A DNA stretch of 64,000 nucleotides from Gordionus sp. m RMFG-2023 (lineage: Eukaryota > Nematomorpha > Gordioida > Chordodea > Parachordodidae). Below the pieces are notes generated by a model that saw only the letters and a list, made by a program, of their open reading frames with translations, searched no databases and had not been told where the DNA came from. Positions 11,801-22,390 of this stretch are shown here, one piece after another. Numbering within the stretch: the first letter of the stretch is position 1; each line of letters opens with the position of its first letter. The stretch is from contig NC_088777.1 in the NCBI RefSeq assembly GCF_954871325.1, positions 25,397,366-25,461,365 on the forward strand, in the 5' to 3' direction. Made by a program: the position numbers and the translations under genes.

Positions 11801-14594
11801 GTGTTTTCTCCCTTTCAAAGCCATCCCATGGTTAACTCTTGTTGTCAAGTATGCTTAAAAATAGTTTCGCTTAATTTAAATGGCGTGTTTAGGAAACATG
11901 GTTCACCCGCTTGCCACAATTCTGGAAAATTTCCCCTCTCTTACAGCTCAGATCCTTTAATTAACGCTCCTCACTCGTATGACCCCAGTCCACCTTGTTC
12001 CTCAAGCTCTGTTGATTTATTCCTTAATTCGCATAAGCCCCCAGTTCTTTCTAGGATCCCTATAGCCGCCCAAGAGTCTATCTCAAGGTTTCTCACGTCA
12101 CTTATAAACAATTTGAATTCGGATTTCCCCTCACTACCCTTATTGTTAGACCTGGTTAGTTTTTGTTTTCAGGTCCTAGTTAAACCCAAAAATAAAATAA
12201 ATAACTTATCTGCCTTAATTAAGGAAAAAGTGTCCAATTTTGAAAATTCGATTATCGATGAATTTTCTCCTTCTTACGCTTTAAACCCCAACTCCTTCCG
12301 TCACAAATTGATCTCCGAAAAATTAGATCTTGGAGATATTAGCGGTGCTGCCCGAATATTGTCTTCCGATGATTCTATTTCACCTATCAACGTTACTATA
12401 TTTAAATAACTTCTTGAAAAACATCCACTAGCGTCGCCTTTTAACATCCACCCGCATGCCTCTTCCCCTATTCCCTTTACCTGCGACGAAGTACTTAAGT
12501 GCTTAAAGTCCTTTAAAAAAGGGACGGCAGGTGGGTTGGACGGCTTCAGACCTGGTTTTTTTGTAGATTTAATTTAATGCTCTGATAGTGGCTTCATTGA
12601 CCCTTTGTTGAAAGCATTAACCGAACTTTGCAATAATATCCTCGTATGCGAAGTTCCTCTTTGTATTCGTCCTATTATTTTTGGCGCACGTCTTGTTTCT
12701 TTAACCAAACCGGATGGTAGCATTAGACCCATAGCCATATGGTCATTCATTCGTAGTTTAGTCGCCAAGGCTATTGTAAATAGGATTCGGCCTAAGGCCA
12801 GTTCCTTCTTATTTCCTTCACAGTTAGGATTTGTAGTGAGAGGTGGGTGTGAAGTGGCCTCACATGTTGCGCTTATTTTTATAAATACTGAGGCCGATAA
12901 GGTATTCTGCAAGTTAGACTTCAGAAATGCCTTCAACACCATCCATAGGAGGGCATTCTTACCATCTTTTTTACACCATTTCCCAAAATACTGGAATTTC
13001 CTTAATTCCTGTTATGGATTCCCTTCGTTACTCAAATTCTGGGAATTTTCCATATCCTCCGAAGAGGGAATACAGCAAGGTGATCCACTAGGTCCCCTGC
13101 TCTTTACTATAGGGATTCGTGATTTGATCAAAAATTTACAGTCTAATTTCAAATTAGACCTTAATTTATGGTATCTCGACGATGGCTCTTTTGGCGGTTC
13201 TTTATCCAATGTTATGTCGGCCATAGAGTACGTTGAAATGGAAGCTTCGAAAATTGGTCTTTCCCTAAATAAGAAAAAGTGTGAAATTTCCTCCCTTAAG
13301 AATAAGGATTTTATTCGTCCCTTAGAATTTACAATCATTCCGCACGATGAACTCTGTCTTTTAGGTTCTCCCATCGGTTTTTCAACTTCCTTTTGTCAAA
13401 AACATTTGACGATTTGATCCAGTCCCTTACCAATTCACTCAAGAATCTTCCTCATCTCCCCAAGCATCAGTTCTTCTTTCTCACCAAAAAATGTCTTTTT
13501 CTACCTAAATTCTTACATTTATTTAAATCTTCCCCCGTTTTCCAGTACAATACTCTGCTTAAGGTCTTCGAATTAAAATTTAAACATTTTATCGAATCCC
13601 TTTTAGGCTTAAATTTTTCCGATTTCAATTGGTCCCTCGCCTCTATGCCCGCTTACCGGGGTGGACTGGGATTTTCACCCCCTTCCTTATGGCAATTGCG
13701 TGTTTTCTTTCATCTCGAATATCCTTCGCCGATTCTATTTCCTAGCTTATCGAGTTGGACGATCCCCTTCTATCTTCAGCTAAACAAGGGCTTACTCTAA
13801 TCACCCAAGGCTCCGAGCAACCAATTTCCTGTCATCTAAAGAGCTTCCTGGTCCCTATGCTTCAATGCTCGTTTGAAAAACTTTGTATGTATCCCGATCT
13901 AACTAACCTTCAACTGCTCAGAAACGCAAAAAAAAACTCTAACGGACATGAATGGCTAGACGCTATTCCGAGTTGTAAAAAGGAAACGTTACTCACAGAC
14001 GATGAGTTTCAAACTGCCATTGGCCATAGGCTTGGTTGCCTTATCCCTTCTGTGGACACCTGTGCTGCCTGTCACAAACAGGTTGATCCTTTCTCTAGAA
14101 ACTGTTTCTCGTGCCTCAAAGTCAATGGCCTTTTCCTGAGGCACGACAACCTTAATAGGTTAATCGGCAAAGCCTTGATTTCGGCCGGTTTCCCCAATAG
14201 TTTGGAGCCATTAGGTCTCCTAAATGCTGACGTTAAGCACCCTGACGGCATGTCTTTAACGTCTTGGCACGGCGGCAAAAGACTTGGCTGGGACGTCTCT
14301 TGTGTTACCTCCTTTCCGGCTAACGGAAATACCGACCCCTTGGAACGACAAGAAACCAATAAGTTTAATAAATATAGATTCCTCCCTAACTCTTTTATAT
14401 TTATTCCCCTAATTTTTAGCGTCCTTGGAAACCCCGGTCCCCAATCCCTAAAGTTCTTAAATCAATTGGGTAGAAGAATTTCGTTAAGGACAGGGGTCAA
14501 AAACGAGTCCCTATCTCTTAAACAAAAAGTCCAATTTGAAATCCTAAAGGCGAACTACAAATGTTTCTTCGAAACACTCCCATTTCCCTCCTAG
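11801..14594 (+). pseudogene. LINE copy 1 ORF: RT plus restriction-like endonuclease, broken
   Basis: A single polyprotein would reverse-transcribe the element RNA at a nicked chromosomal target. The N-terminus has a C-x2-C...H-x4-C finger (CCQVCLKIV, RKHGSPAC). The RT core shows KLDFRNAFN (12911-12937), GIQQGDPLG (13067-13093) and the catalytic YLDDG box (13172-13186). A zinc knuckle CAACHKQVDPF starts at 14061, followed by the endonuclease signature RHDNLN, then PDG (14241) and WDV (14289), fitting the PD...D restriction-like fold. Compared with copy 2, there is a stop at 12407 (CAA to TAA) and another near 12573; single-base losses near 13402 and 13690 shift the frame; and the knuckle histidine is Asn. 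It is therefore not functional, but the decay is slight. The opposite-strand open frames here are shadows. Confidence 0.88.
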
Positions 14595-14735
14595 CTTATC
14601 AAATATAGTCATTTGTTTTTAAAATTTTTTTTGTTAATTTTATATATATTTTGCATCGCAACTATATTTAGATTTTAACCACAAAAAAAAATATTTTTTC
14701 GTTATAATTAAACATTTATGTTTTAAATATCTTAT

Positions 14736-15148
14736 ATATATATTTTTTCCAATTATGTACAATATCAAGAAATGTTTTAATTTAATATTTTTTTTATTTT
14801 TTATTTGTTGTATTGTAATTTTGAAAAATGAGTGTCAAATTTTAAAAAAAAAAATGAAAAATAATAATAAAAAATCATATGGTATATAATTTTATTTTTA
14901 TTTAATATTATTAGTAAGAAATATATTTTTCTAGCTTATTAAAACAAAACATTTTATTCAATTTTAAAAATTAACAAATATATATCCGTAAGAGGGCTTT
15001 ATATGTCTTAATATGTATCATAGGAAACCGGAATGATGATTGGATAGCACTTTTTTTATATTTGGGTATATATACATATGAAAAACCTGATGTTTAATTT
15101 ATGAGTAGGTTTAGAATAGTAAAACAATGGAAATTTTCTAAAGTAAAT
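14736..15148. other. AT-rich spacer
   Basis: Low-complexity A/T DNA between the LINE 3' end and the next repeat cluster. No coding or structured RNA recognised. Confidence 0.6.
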
Positions 15149-15790
15149 ATTTCTGGCGTTATTTATCAAAATCTCTTCATTTTTGTTTTATACGTGTATA
15201 TTTACGTGCTAAGCATTATCCTAAAAAATATTTTGATTTGGCCGATTGCCGAGTGTTCAAAACCGACCACTTATTAAATATTCGATTGATCAAATTTGCT
15301 ATTAAGATAAATTGAAAAATGTTGATTTTTGTTTTATGTATCTATAAATACGTATAAAACATAATTCCAAAAAATATTTTAAAAATATCGTGATTTGACC
15401 CGAAAACCGACCGAATGACCAAATACTGCATTGCTGGCGTTATCCATGGAAAAATCTTCATTTTTGTATTATACGCGCATATATATATATATGTGCTAAG
15501 CATTATCCTAAAAAATATTTTGAAAATAATTTGATTTGACTGATTGCCGAGCTCAAAACCCCACTTACTAAATATTCGATTGATAAAATTTACTAGTAAT
15601 ATGATTTGAAAAATGTTCATTTTTTGTTTTATATATCTATAATTACGAGTAAAACATATACGAGTCGGTTATCCGCCAAACCACGATATTTTTAAAATAT
15701 TTTTTGGGATTATGTTTTATATGTATTTATAGATGTATACAACAAAAATGAACAATTTTCAAATTATATTACTAGTAAATTTGAATCTAG
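15149..15790. repeat. 282-bp tandem duplication plus inverted partial copy
   Basis: A unit starting GCTGGCGTTAT at about 15155 recurs at about 15435, including TGTGCTAAGCATTATCC and GATTGCCGAG. From about 15660 to 15785 the end of the unit appears again inverted (AAAATATTTTTTGGGATTATG through TTACTAGTAAATTTG). This gives a tandem pair closed by a foldback end, a plausible MITE relic with an internal duplication. No coding. Confidence 0.65.
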
Positions 15791-16452
15791 GAAAATAATT
15801 TCCCGAAAATAAAATCCCGTGACCCGGATCTGTTCTGCAGTATTTAATTAAATAGAAATGTTTTTTAAAGTCAAATTTCTTCGAGGATTTAAGATTTTAA
15901 ATAATAAAACGAAAGTTTAATAAATCTAGTTCACCTTTACACACTTTCATCAACTTATAGATATTTATTGAAAAATTATTTTTACACAAATTTTAATCAT
16001 TTTTTTAGAAATATGATAAAAGGCTTTTCACAGTTTACTAACTCTTAAATAGCGCCCCTTTTTGTTTTTACAAGGATAAGCTATTAAATAATATAATTTT
16101 ATAAATTTTGTGGCGAAATAGGAAATTAGCAATTCAATCTGATACCCTCTATTTGATAAAAATTATATTACTGAAGTATTTACCTACTTTAAAAATTTTA
16201 CTGACTGAATACAAAATCACTATAAAACTTGCAAAATTATATTTTATACTGCCCAATTTTAATTAAATACTGCCAAAAGTAATGAAAAATGCTGACCACT
16301 TTAATCAAAATACATCCAGAGGTGATTATCAGCAGCGAGTATTATATTTTTCTAATCTAACAATTATTATTTTGCTTATGAATTTTTTTCAAAAGTTACA
16401 GAAAAGAAATAATTATAATTTTATTAAATGATATATAGAATAATAAATTATA
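15791..16452. other. Unassigned AT-rich DNA
   Basis: No gene or repeat recognised apart from one CCGGGA-type minisatellite unit near 15783-15820, of the family at 2070-2230. Confidence 0.55.
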
Positions 16453-17092
16453 TTATTCAAAAGAAACAATTCTAGAACGTATATGTTCTCCAATTGAAGA
16501 GAGAAAATTGGGCAAGTCCCTTCTCTCTTCTAAATAATCAATGCAATTTTTTAAAATAGTTTGTTTCGTTGCATAAATACGATTTTTTTTGGGAGTGTAT
16601 GTCCCAATATTCCATTGGCAGATTTTTCCCATATCAACCGCTATTTCCATCCTTATTTTTTCGAGTAGTTCCCATATCTTCGGTTTTTTGTTTCCTACAA
16701 TATGCTTAAATCGGTTATTCCATCCTTCACATACATTGTTTGTTCGATTTTCCCCAGCAATCGTAACATTGAACACATTCCATGTTTCTGGTGGGAACAA
16801 TGGCTCTACTTGCCTTTGAGAGTTTTCCCCATGTCTCAATTCTCCATTCACATAATTTTTATCAAAATAAAACAATAATTCTTTGTTTTCATCCGATACA
16901 ATGGTTTTTAAATACTCCATACCTCGTTTGACATCGTGTATAGGTAAGAATGCTAATCCATCGATCATAGCTGCAAATAAGCATAACATTGAATCAGTTA
17001 TGATGATTCTAACCCCAATTCCTGAATCTTTCTATGAGTTGATTGAGTAAGATGATAAAAACATCCTTGGATGTTGATATCTCTACCTAAAA
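16453..17092 (-). pseudogene. MULE transposase relic (C-terminal half)
   Basis: On the minus strand, 16453-16989 reads 178 residues that resemble the C-terminal part of Mutator-like (MULE) transposases common in invertebrates: an acidic DGLAFLPI segment, FDKNYVNG, PPETWNV, then TNNVCEGWNNRFKHIVG and a helical tail. The CEGW...F...VG segment is the strongest family mark. Upstream, 16990-17092 continues the protein (GCFYHLTQSTHRKIQELG) after a plausible 3' splice acceptor (TTTTTTCAG) at about 17092, but in a different frame, so at least one small indel separates the parts. The N-terminal zinc finger and first catalytic Asp are not seen. A homologous relic lies at 57140-57729. It is decayed transposon DNA, less likely a captured host exon. 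Confidence 0.8.
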
Positions 17093-17167
17093 GCTGAAAA
17101 AATATAGATTAAAATTATTGTATAGGTTTTATTTAATATTTATGTCTTTATCAATTTTTATTAATTA

Positions 17168-18167
17168 CACTGTGTGACAAGAAAAATGGGAGAAAAAATA
17201 AATAAAAACAAGTTTTGGTGCAGAATTTGACATTGAGTTCGAATTCGTTTTCTAAGTTTTCCCTTCACGTCAAGTTTTAAAAATATTATCGTATAAAGGC
17301 AACTTTTCGAAATCTCAAAAATGGTAAAATTTAGGTCTTTATACGGATATATTTTAAAAAGTATCAAATGAAAATCCCTGAAAATTGGTGATAGTGTTAG
17401 ACTTATATTTCCTTATAAATTTATTAATTTATATAATTTTTTATCGATTGCTTTTTGAGAAAAATGGTAAAGAATTTTTTTGGGGGGGTCTTAAGTTTTC
17501 AATTTAAATTCTCGGCAAGAATCGTATAAATATGTTGGCGGACTACTGCTGGAGTATCTTTTTTGAAAATAAATCATCAACTTCATATTCGCGGAAATAT
17601 ATTTAGATTTACCATTAAATGTTTTTAAATTCGATAAATTTTATGTTATTGTTTAATTTGTTATAAATTCAATAAATTTATTGTATATTACAAGTTAAAT
17701 CCTATATAATAATGAAGGAGGGGGTGAGACAACGGACCGATAAAAGGTTTATTAAAAATATAATATGAGATAGGTTAGCTTAGCATAATATATTTATTTA
17801 AATATGAGAAATGTAACTATTTCATTTAAAATAAATTGTTTGGGAATCGTACCTTGTGCAGTGTAGCGAAGAGAACGAAAGCCACAATAAATATATTAAA
17901 TGTAAGCTATATTATAAAAGAATAATCTAGAAAAATAATTCCCCGGAAAAAAAATCTCCGTTTTTAAGATAATTAAAATTACAAAATTAATAAATTAGGA
18001 GAAAAAATTCCCTATAAATAAATAAACAAAATAATAATTCTCAAATAAAATATTTAAAAATTTTGATAAAATTAATTCTGAAGAATTATTTTCTAAGAAT
18101 TTACTGTCTTAAAATATGTTTATTTTATTTTCTCCCAAAAAATCAAGTCAAAATTTGTCACACAGTG
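17168..18167. mobile_element. 1.0-kb TIR element, TTA target duplication
   Basis: The left end CACTGTGTGACAA and right end TTTGTCACACAGTG form an inverted terminal repeat; similarity continues loosely inward (GGGAGAAAA-type sequence on both sides). The element is directly flanked by TTA (17165-17167 and 18168-18170), a 3-bp duplication as in PIF/Harbinger elements, though TA plus a chance base (Tc1/mariner) is possible. The minus-strand frame at 17161-17367 is not recognisable, so it is a non-autonomous element. Confidence 0.7.
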
Positions 18168-18729
18168 TTACTAGAAATGGGTTCGTTTATCCTACACTCA
18201 TAAAAAAATCGTTTAAAATAATAATATAAGAATCTAACTGGGATTATGTAATAACATTTTTGGAGTTGGAAACTTTTAAATAAAAAAGTTTCTATTTTAA
18301 GATTATAGTCCCTCATGTGTTTTCTTTAATGAATTAAATATATTAAAAATTATAATATTTATAAAAATAAACAAATATTATTTAGAATAAATAGTATATT
18401 TTTTTGTAATGTTCTACTTGAGATAGTCTTTGAATTAAATAAGCTTTTGTAATCAGTGATTAATATTAATACTTTTTTTGAAAATTTATAATCAGATACA
18501 ATTTTTAAAAATTAAACATAAAAATTTCCATTAAAATCTTTTCTGATTGCTGTGAAGAGTAAAGTTTAATTATAATAGTGGAATTTTTTATTATTTTAAG
18601 TCATTAATACAATCATAATAAATCTCACCGAAATTTTTATATCTCGAGTTTTTATAAAATCAAGGAACGATTTGCAGGAAAAAAACTCATCATTAATTTT
18701 GATTATAATAATTAAAAGCGAATTAAGGA
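18168..18729 (-). mobile_element. Centre segment of foldback element 2
   Basis: Its right part (about 18540-18729) matches the reverse complement of the centre of element 1 (about 6490-6680): shared order of GCTGTGAAGA/GCTATGAAGA, an AT stretch, TCTCGAG, TCAAGG and GATTTGCAGGAAAA. The left limit is unclear because element 1's far centre aligns only weakly here. No coding. Confidence 0.55.
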
Positions 18730-20640
18730 AACGATATGACAATTGTCACTTTTCTATGGTACATCTTCAATGAAATTTTAATTTAACTTGTTTACAATAT
18801 ATATTTTTACCTATTTACTTTAAAAATACTCAAAAAAGTTTAAAAATAACCATCATGACAATTGTAACTTTTTATGGTACATCTTCACTGAAATTTTAAT
18901 TTAACTTGTTTACAATATATATTTTTTGCTATTTATTTCAAAAATGTTCAAAAATAACGATTATGACAATTGTCACTTTTCTATGGTACATCTTCACTGA
19001 AATTTTAATTTAACTTGTTTACAATATATATTTTTACCTATTTACTTTAAAAAAATTCAAAAAAGTTCAAAAATAACGATTATGACAAATCCCACTTTTC
19101 TATAGTACATCTTCACTGAATTTTTATTAACATGTTTACAATATATATTTTTACCTATTTACTTTAAATAAATTCAAAAAAGTTCAAAAATAACGATTAT
19201 GACAATTGTCACTTTTCTATGGTACATCTTTAGTGAAATTTTAATTTATCTTGTTTACAATATATATTTTTACATATTTACTTTAAAAAAATTCAAAAAA
19301 GTTCAAAAACAAAAATTATGACAATTTTCACTTTTCTATGGTACATCTTCACTGAAATTTTAATTTAACTTGTTGATATATTTTTACTTATTTACTGTAA
19401 TAAAAACTCAAAAAAGTTCAAAAATAACGATTATGACAATTGTCACTTTTCTATTACATCTTCACTGAAATTTTAATTTATCTTGTTTACAATATGTATT
19501 TTTACCTATTTACTTTAAAAAAATTCAAAAAAGTTCAAAAATAACGATTATGACAATTGTCACTTTTCTATGGTACATCTTCACTGAAATTTTAATTTAA
19601 CTTGTTTACAATATATATTTTTAGCAATTTATTTTAAAAAAATTCAAAAAAGTTCAAAAATAACGATTATGACAATTGTCACTTATCTATGGTACATCTT
19701 CACTGATTTTTTAATTTAACTTGTTTACAATATATATTTTTTGCTATTTATTTCAATAAAGTTCAAAAATAACGATTATGACAATTGTCACTTTCCTATG
19801 GTACATCTTCACTGAAATTTTAATTTAACTTGTTTACAATATATATTTTTACCTATTTACTTTAAAAAAATTCTAAAAAGTTCAAAAATAACGATTATGA
19901 CAATTGTCACTTTTCTATGGTACATCTTTATTGAAATTTTAATTTATCTTGTTTACAATATATATTTTTACCTATTTACTTTAAAAAAATTCAAAAAAGT
20001 TAAAAAATAAAGATTATGACAATTGTCACTTTTCTATGGTACATCTTCACTGAAATTTTAATTTAACTTGTATACAAGATATATTTTTAGCTATTTATTT
20101 TAAAAAATTTCAAAAAAGTTCAAAAATAACGATTATGGCAATTGTCACTTTTCTATGGTACATCTTTACTGAAATTTTAATTTATCTTGTTTACAATATA
20201 TATTTATACCTATTTACTTTAAAAAATTCAAATAAGTTCAAAAACAAAGATTATGACAATTGTCACTTTTCTATTGTACATTTTCACTGAAATTTTAATT
20301 TAACATGTTTACAAGATATATTTTTAGCTATTTATTTTAAAAAAATTCAAAAAAGTTCAAAAATAACGATTATGACAATTCCCAATTTTCTATGGTACAT
20401 CTTCACTGAAATTTTAATTTAACATGTTTACAATAATATTTTTACCTATTTACTTTAAAAAAACTCAAAAAAGTTTAAAAATAACGATTATGACAATTGT
20501 CACTTTTCTATGGTACATCTTTATTCCCACTTTTATGGTACATCTTCACTGAAATTTTAATTTAACATGTTTACAATATATATTTTTACCTATTTAATGT
20601 AAAAAAATTCAAAAATAACGATAAGAAATTTTTATATAAC
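18730..20640 (-). repeat. Satellite array C (about 16 x 118 bp, reverse)
   Basis: About 16 monomers of the same satellite. The orientation and its order relative to centre, AT arm and terminal cluster match array B. Several monomers have decayed palindromes (for example ACAAATCCCAC near 19085 and ACAATTCCCA near 20376), but most keep TGACAATTGTCA. Two monomers are shortened near 18950 and 19750. Confidence 0.9.
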
Positions 20641-21405
20641 ATGTTTATATTTTTAAATAATTATAGATCAAAAGATATGTCAGAAAAAAATACGTAAAAA
20701 ATAATTTTAAAAAATATTTATAAATAATATTAAAAATTAGCGATCAAAAGATATATCAGAAAAAAATACGTAAAAAATAATCTTAAAAAATATTTAAAAA
20801 TAATTTTAAAAATTAGCGATCAAAAGATATATCAGAAAAAAATACGTAAAAAATAATCTTAAAATATTTTTTAAAATAATATTAAAAATTAGCATCAAAT
20901 ATCAGAAAAAAATACGTTAAAAAATAATCTTAAAAAATATTTAAAAATAATATTAAAAATTAGCGATCAAAAGATATGTCAGAAAAAAATACGTAAAAAA
21001 TAATCTTAAAAAATAATATTAAAAATTAGCGATCAAAAGATATGTCAGAAAAAAATACGTAAAAAATAATCTTAAAAAATATTTAAAAATAATATTAAAA
21101 ATTAGCTATCAAAAGATATATCAGAAAAAAATACGTAAAAAATATTCTTAAAAAATATTTTAAAATAATATTAAAAATTAGCGATCAAAAGATATATCAA
21201 AAAAAAATATGTAAAAAATAATATTAAAAAATATTAAAAATAAGCGATCAAAAATCATTTTATAAAAATATTATATTTAAAAGAAATTATATTATCTAAA
21301 AATAATTATAAATTAAGTAAAATAATAATCTTAAAAAATTATTAATAATAAATAAAAAATTATGAATAATAAATAAAATATTATTAATAATATAATATTA
21401 CAAAA
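20641..21405 (-). repeat. AT-rich arm of foldback element 2
   Basis: About eight repeats of 60-80 bp containing TTAGCGATCAAAAGATATA, CAGAAAAAAATACGTAAAAA and TAATCTTAAAAAATATTT. The same words in looser form occupy 8640-9300 in element 1, which identifies this as the outer arm. Confidence 0.75.
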
Positions 21406-21556
21406 ATAATACATTGCCTAAAAAAACCAGGCCATGTACTTGCCTGACATTGCCTAAATAATTAATTCACCCTGCCTACCACCGTAACACATTGCCTAAA
21501 ATAATCAGGCAATGTGTACATTGCCGAAAATAAAACATTGACGCTAACATATACAC
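21406..21556 (-). repeat. Terminal GGCAATGT cluster of foldback element 2
   Basis: Six ACATTGCC/GGCAATGT-type motifs, some mutated, with CTGCCTACCAC and an outer end GACGCTAACATATA that corresponds to GCCGCTAACATATA at 9775-9788. It defines the end of a second copy of the family. The opposite arm is absent in this window, so this is a half element or a rearranged copy. Confidence 0.7.
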
Positions 21557-21699
21557 TAAATAATTAAAAATATTTATATTAAAAAACAAATAAGCATATA
21601 TTAAAAATGAATTTAAAAAAAAAATATATAGAAAAGGACTTAGAAAAAAAATATTTAAAAAAGGGTATAAATCACCCTAGAGAAGAGTGAATGCTAAAA

Positions 21700-22012
21700 A
21701 TTGGACTTACAGATTTCTGCTGACTAAGGCAGAATCCTTCATTGGAGTCCCCTGAGATCTGTCTCATTCTTTTCCTATAATTTTAATGAAATTGAGGGCA
21801 TCACTTATAAACATGCCTAGGGTATTGGTAAGGATTGGTATGAACATGGTGTTGGTGAGACCAGCATATTTGTTTTTTCAGGATTTCAGCTACATAAGTG
21901 GCAGAAAATGAAAGGTTGAACTTTGCTGCAAAATCGACACAGGTATCACCCCTAGCGAGCGGGAGACCATTAGTCCAGGAAATGAGGGACATCCCATAGG
22001 GATGATGGCGTT
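21700..22012 (-). pseudogene. Endonuclease-domain relic of a second LINE lineage
   Basis: On the minus strand the protein PYGMSLISWTNG...GDTCVDFAAKFNLS aligns by eye with the restriction-like endonuclease of the window's two LINEs (PDGMSLTSWHGG...WDVSC), and continues in another frame as KYAGLTNTMFIPILTNTLG, which matches the downstream Y-x-F-x-P-x-x-x-x-LG part of that family. It has diverged well beyond the two nearby copies and keeps features (TCVD, KYAGL) that they have lost, so it comes from a different, older lineage with the same architecture. The PD motif is PY, the W of WDV is lost, and an A-run frameshift near 21865 breaks it. The RT part is not present. Confidence 0.7.
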
Positions 22013-22390
22013 ATTTTAATTTGATTTTAAAAACTTATCTTAAAAAATTCCATTATGTTTATGTGTTTTATGTAAAGTAAAAAATAAATTTTTAAATGAA
22101 TCTCGATAACGATCTTCATAAAAAAAGAATTGTCAATCAGGTTAATTTCCAAAACTAGGATCGAATCCAGGATCGTCGATCTTTTGATCGCGATTTCTGA
22201 CTCTCAATTCATTTTAAATATCATTATATTTCAATGTGATTTAATATATCTTATATTAAGGATAAAATAATTATTTTATAAAAATACATATAAATTACTA
22301 TAAAACTTTATGAAAGCAAATTAAATAAAAGAATATATTTTAGGATACATTTTAATAAAATTTATTTTTTGGATTTAGAAAGTTCCAACA
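22013..22390. other. Spacer upstream of tetraspanin
   Basis: AT-rich DNA with one mixed stretch at 22140-22200 holding a palindrome-like ATCGATC/GATCG hairpin and a tRNA B-box-like word on the minus strand. A TATAAA word occurs near 22299 and a possible splice acceptor (GGATTTAG) ends at about 22379, 11 bp before the first ATG. Promoter elements cannot be assigned with confidence. Confidence 0.4.

Larger units (their letters stand above)
11001..14735 (+). mobile_element. LINE copy 1: non-LTR retrotransposon with C-terminal endonuclease
   Basis: A pyrimidine-rich leader (11001-11800) precedes a coding region (11801-14594) and a short 3' tail (14595-14735) shared with copy 2. The tail has no clean poly(A) but ends in A-rich and (TA)n-like DNA. 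The single-ORF plan, with an N-terminal zinc-finger-like motif, central reverse transcriptase, then a zinc knuckle and restriction-like endonuclease, is that of the R2/NeSL/CRE-type non-LTR retrotransposons rather than the apurinic-endonuclease LINEs. Similarity to copy 2 is very high by eye through coding and 3' tail, so both are probably recent. Confidence 0.85.

Noticed and set aside
12574-12942. Minus-strand open frames inside both LINE copies (also 13012-13374, 14072-14359, 58990-59358, 59550-59753, 60487-60774)
   Set aside because: They are antisense shadows of the RT and endonuclease coding, without features of their own.
13169-13186. Bacterial-type reverse transcriptase (group II intron, retron) for the YLDDG enzyme
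   Set aside because: Zinc knuckle and restriction-like endonuclease downstream, N-terminal finger and the conserved LINE 3' tail place it with non-LTR retrotransposons.
22140-22205. tRNA or tRNA-derived SINE on the minus strand (B-box-like GATTCGATCC)
   Set aside because: No acceptor stem, no acceptable T-stem pairing and no A box at the right distance.
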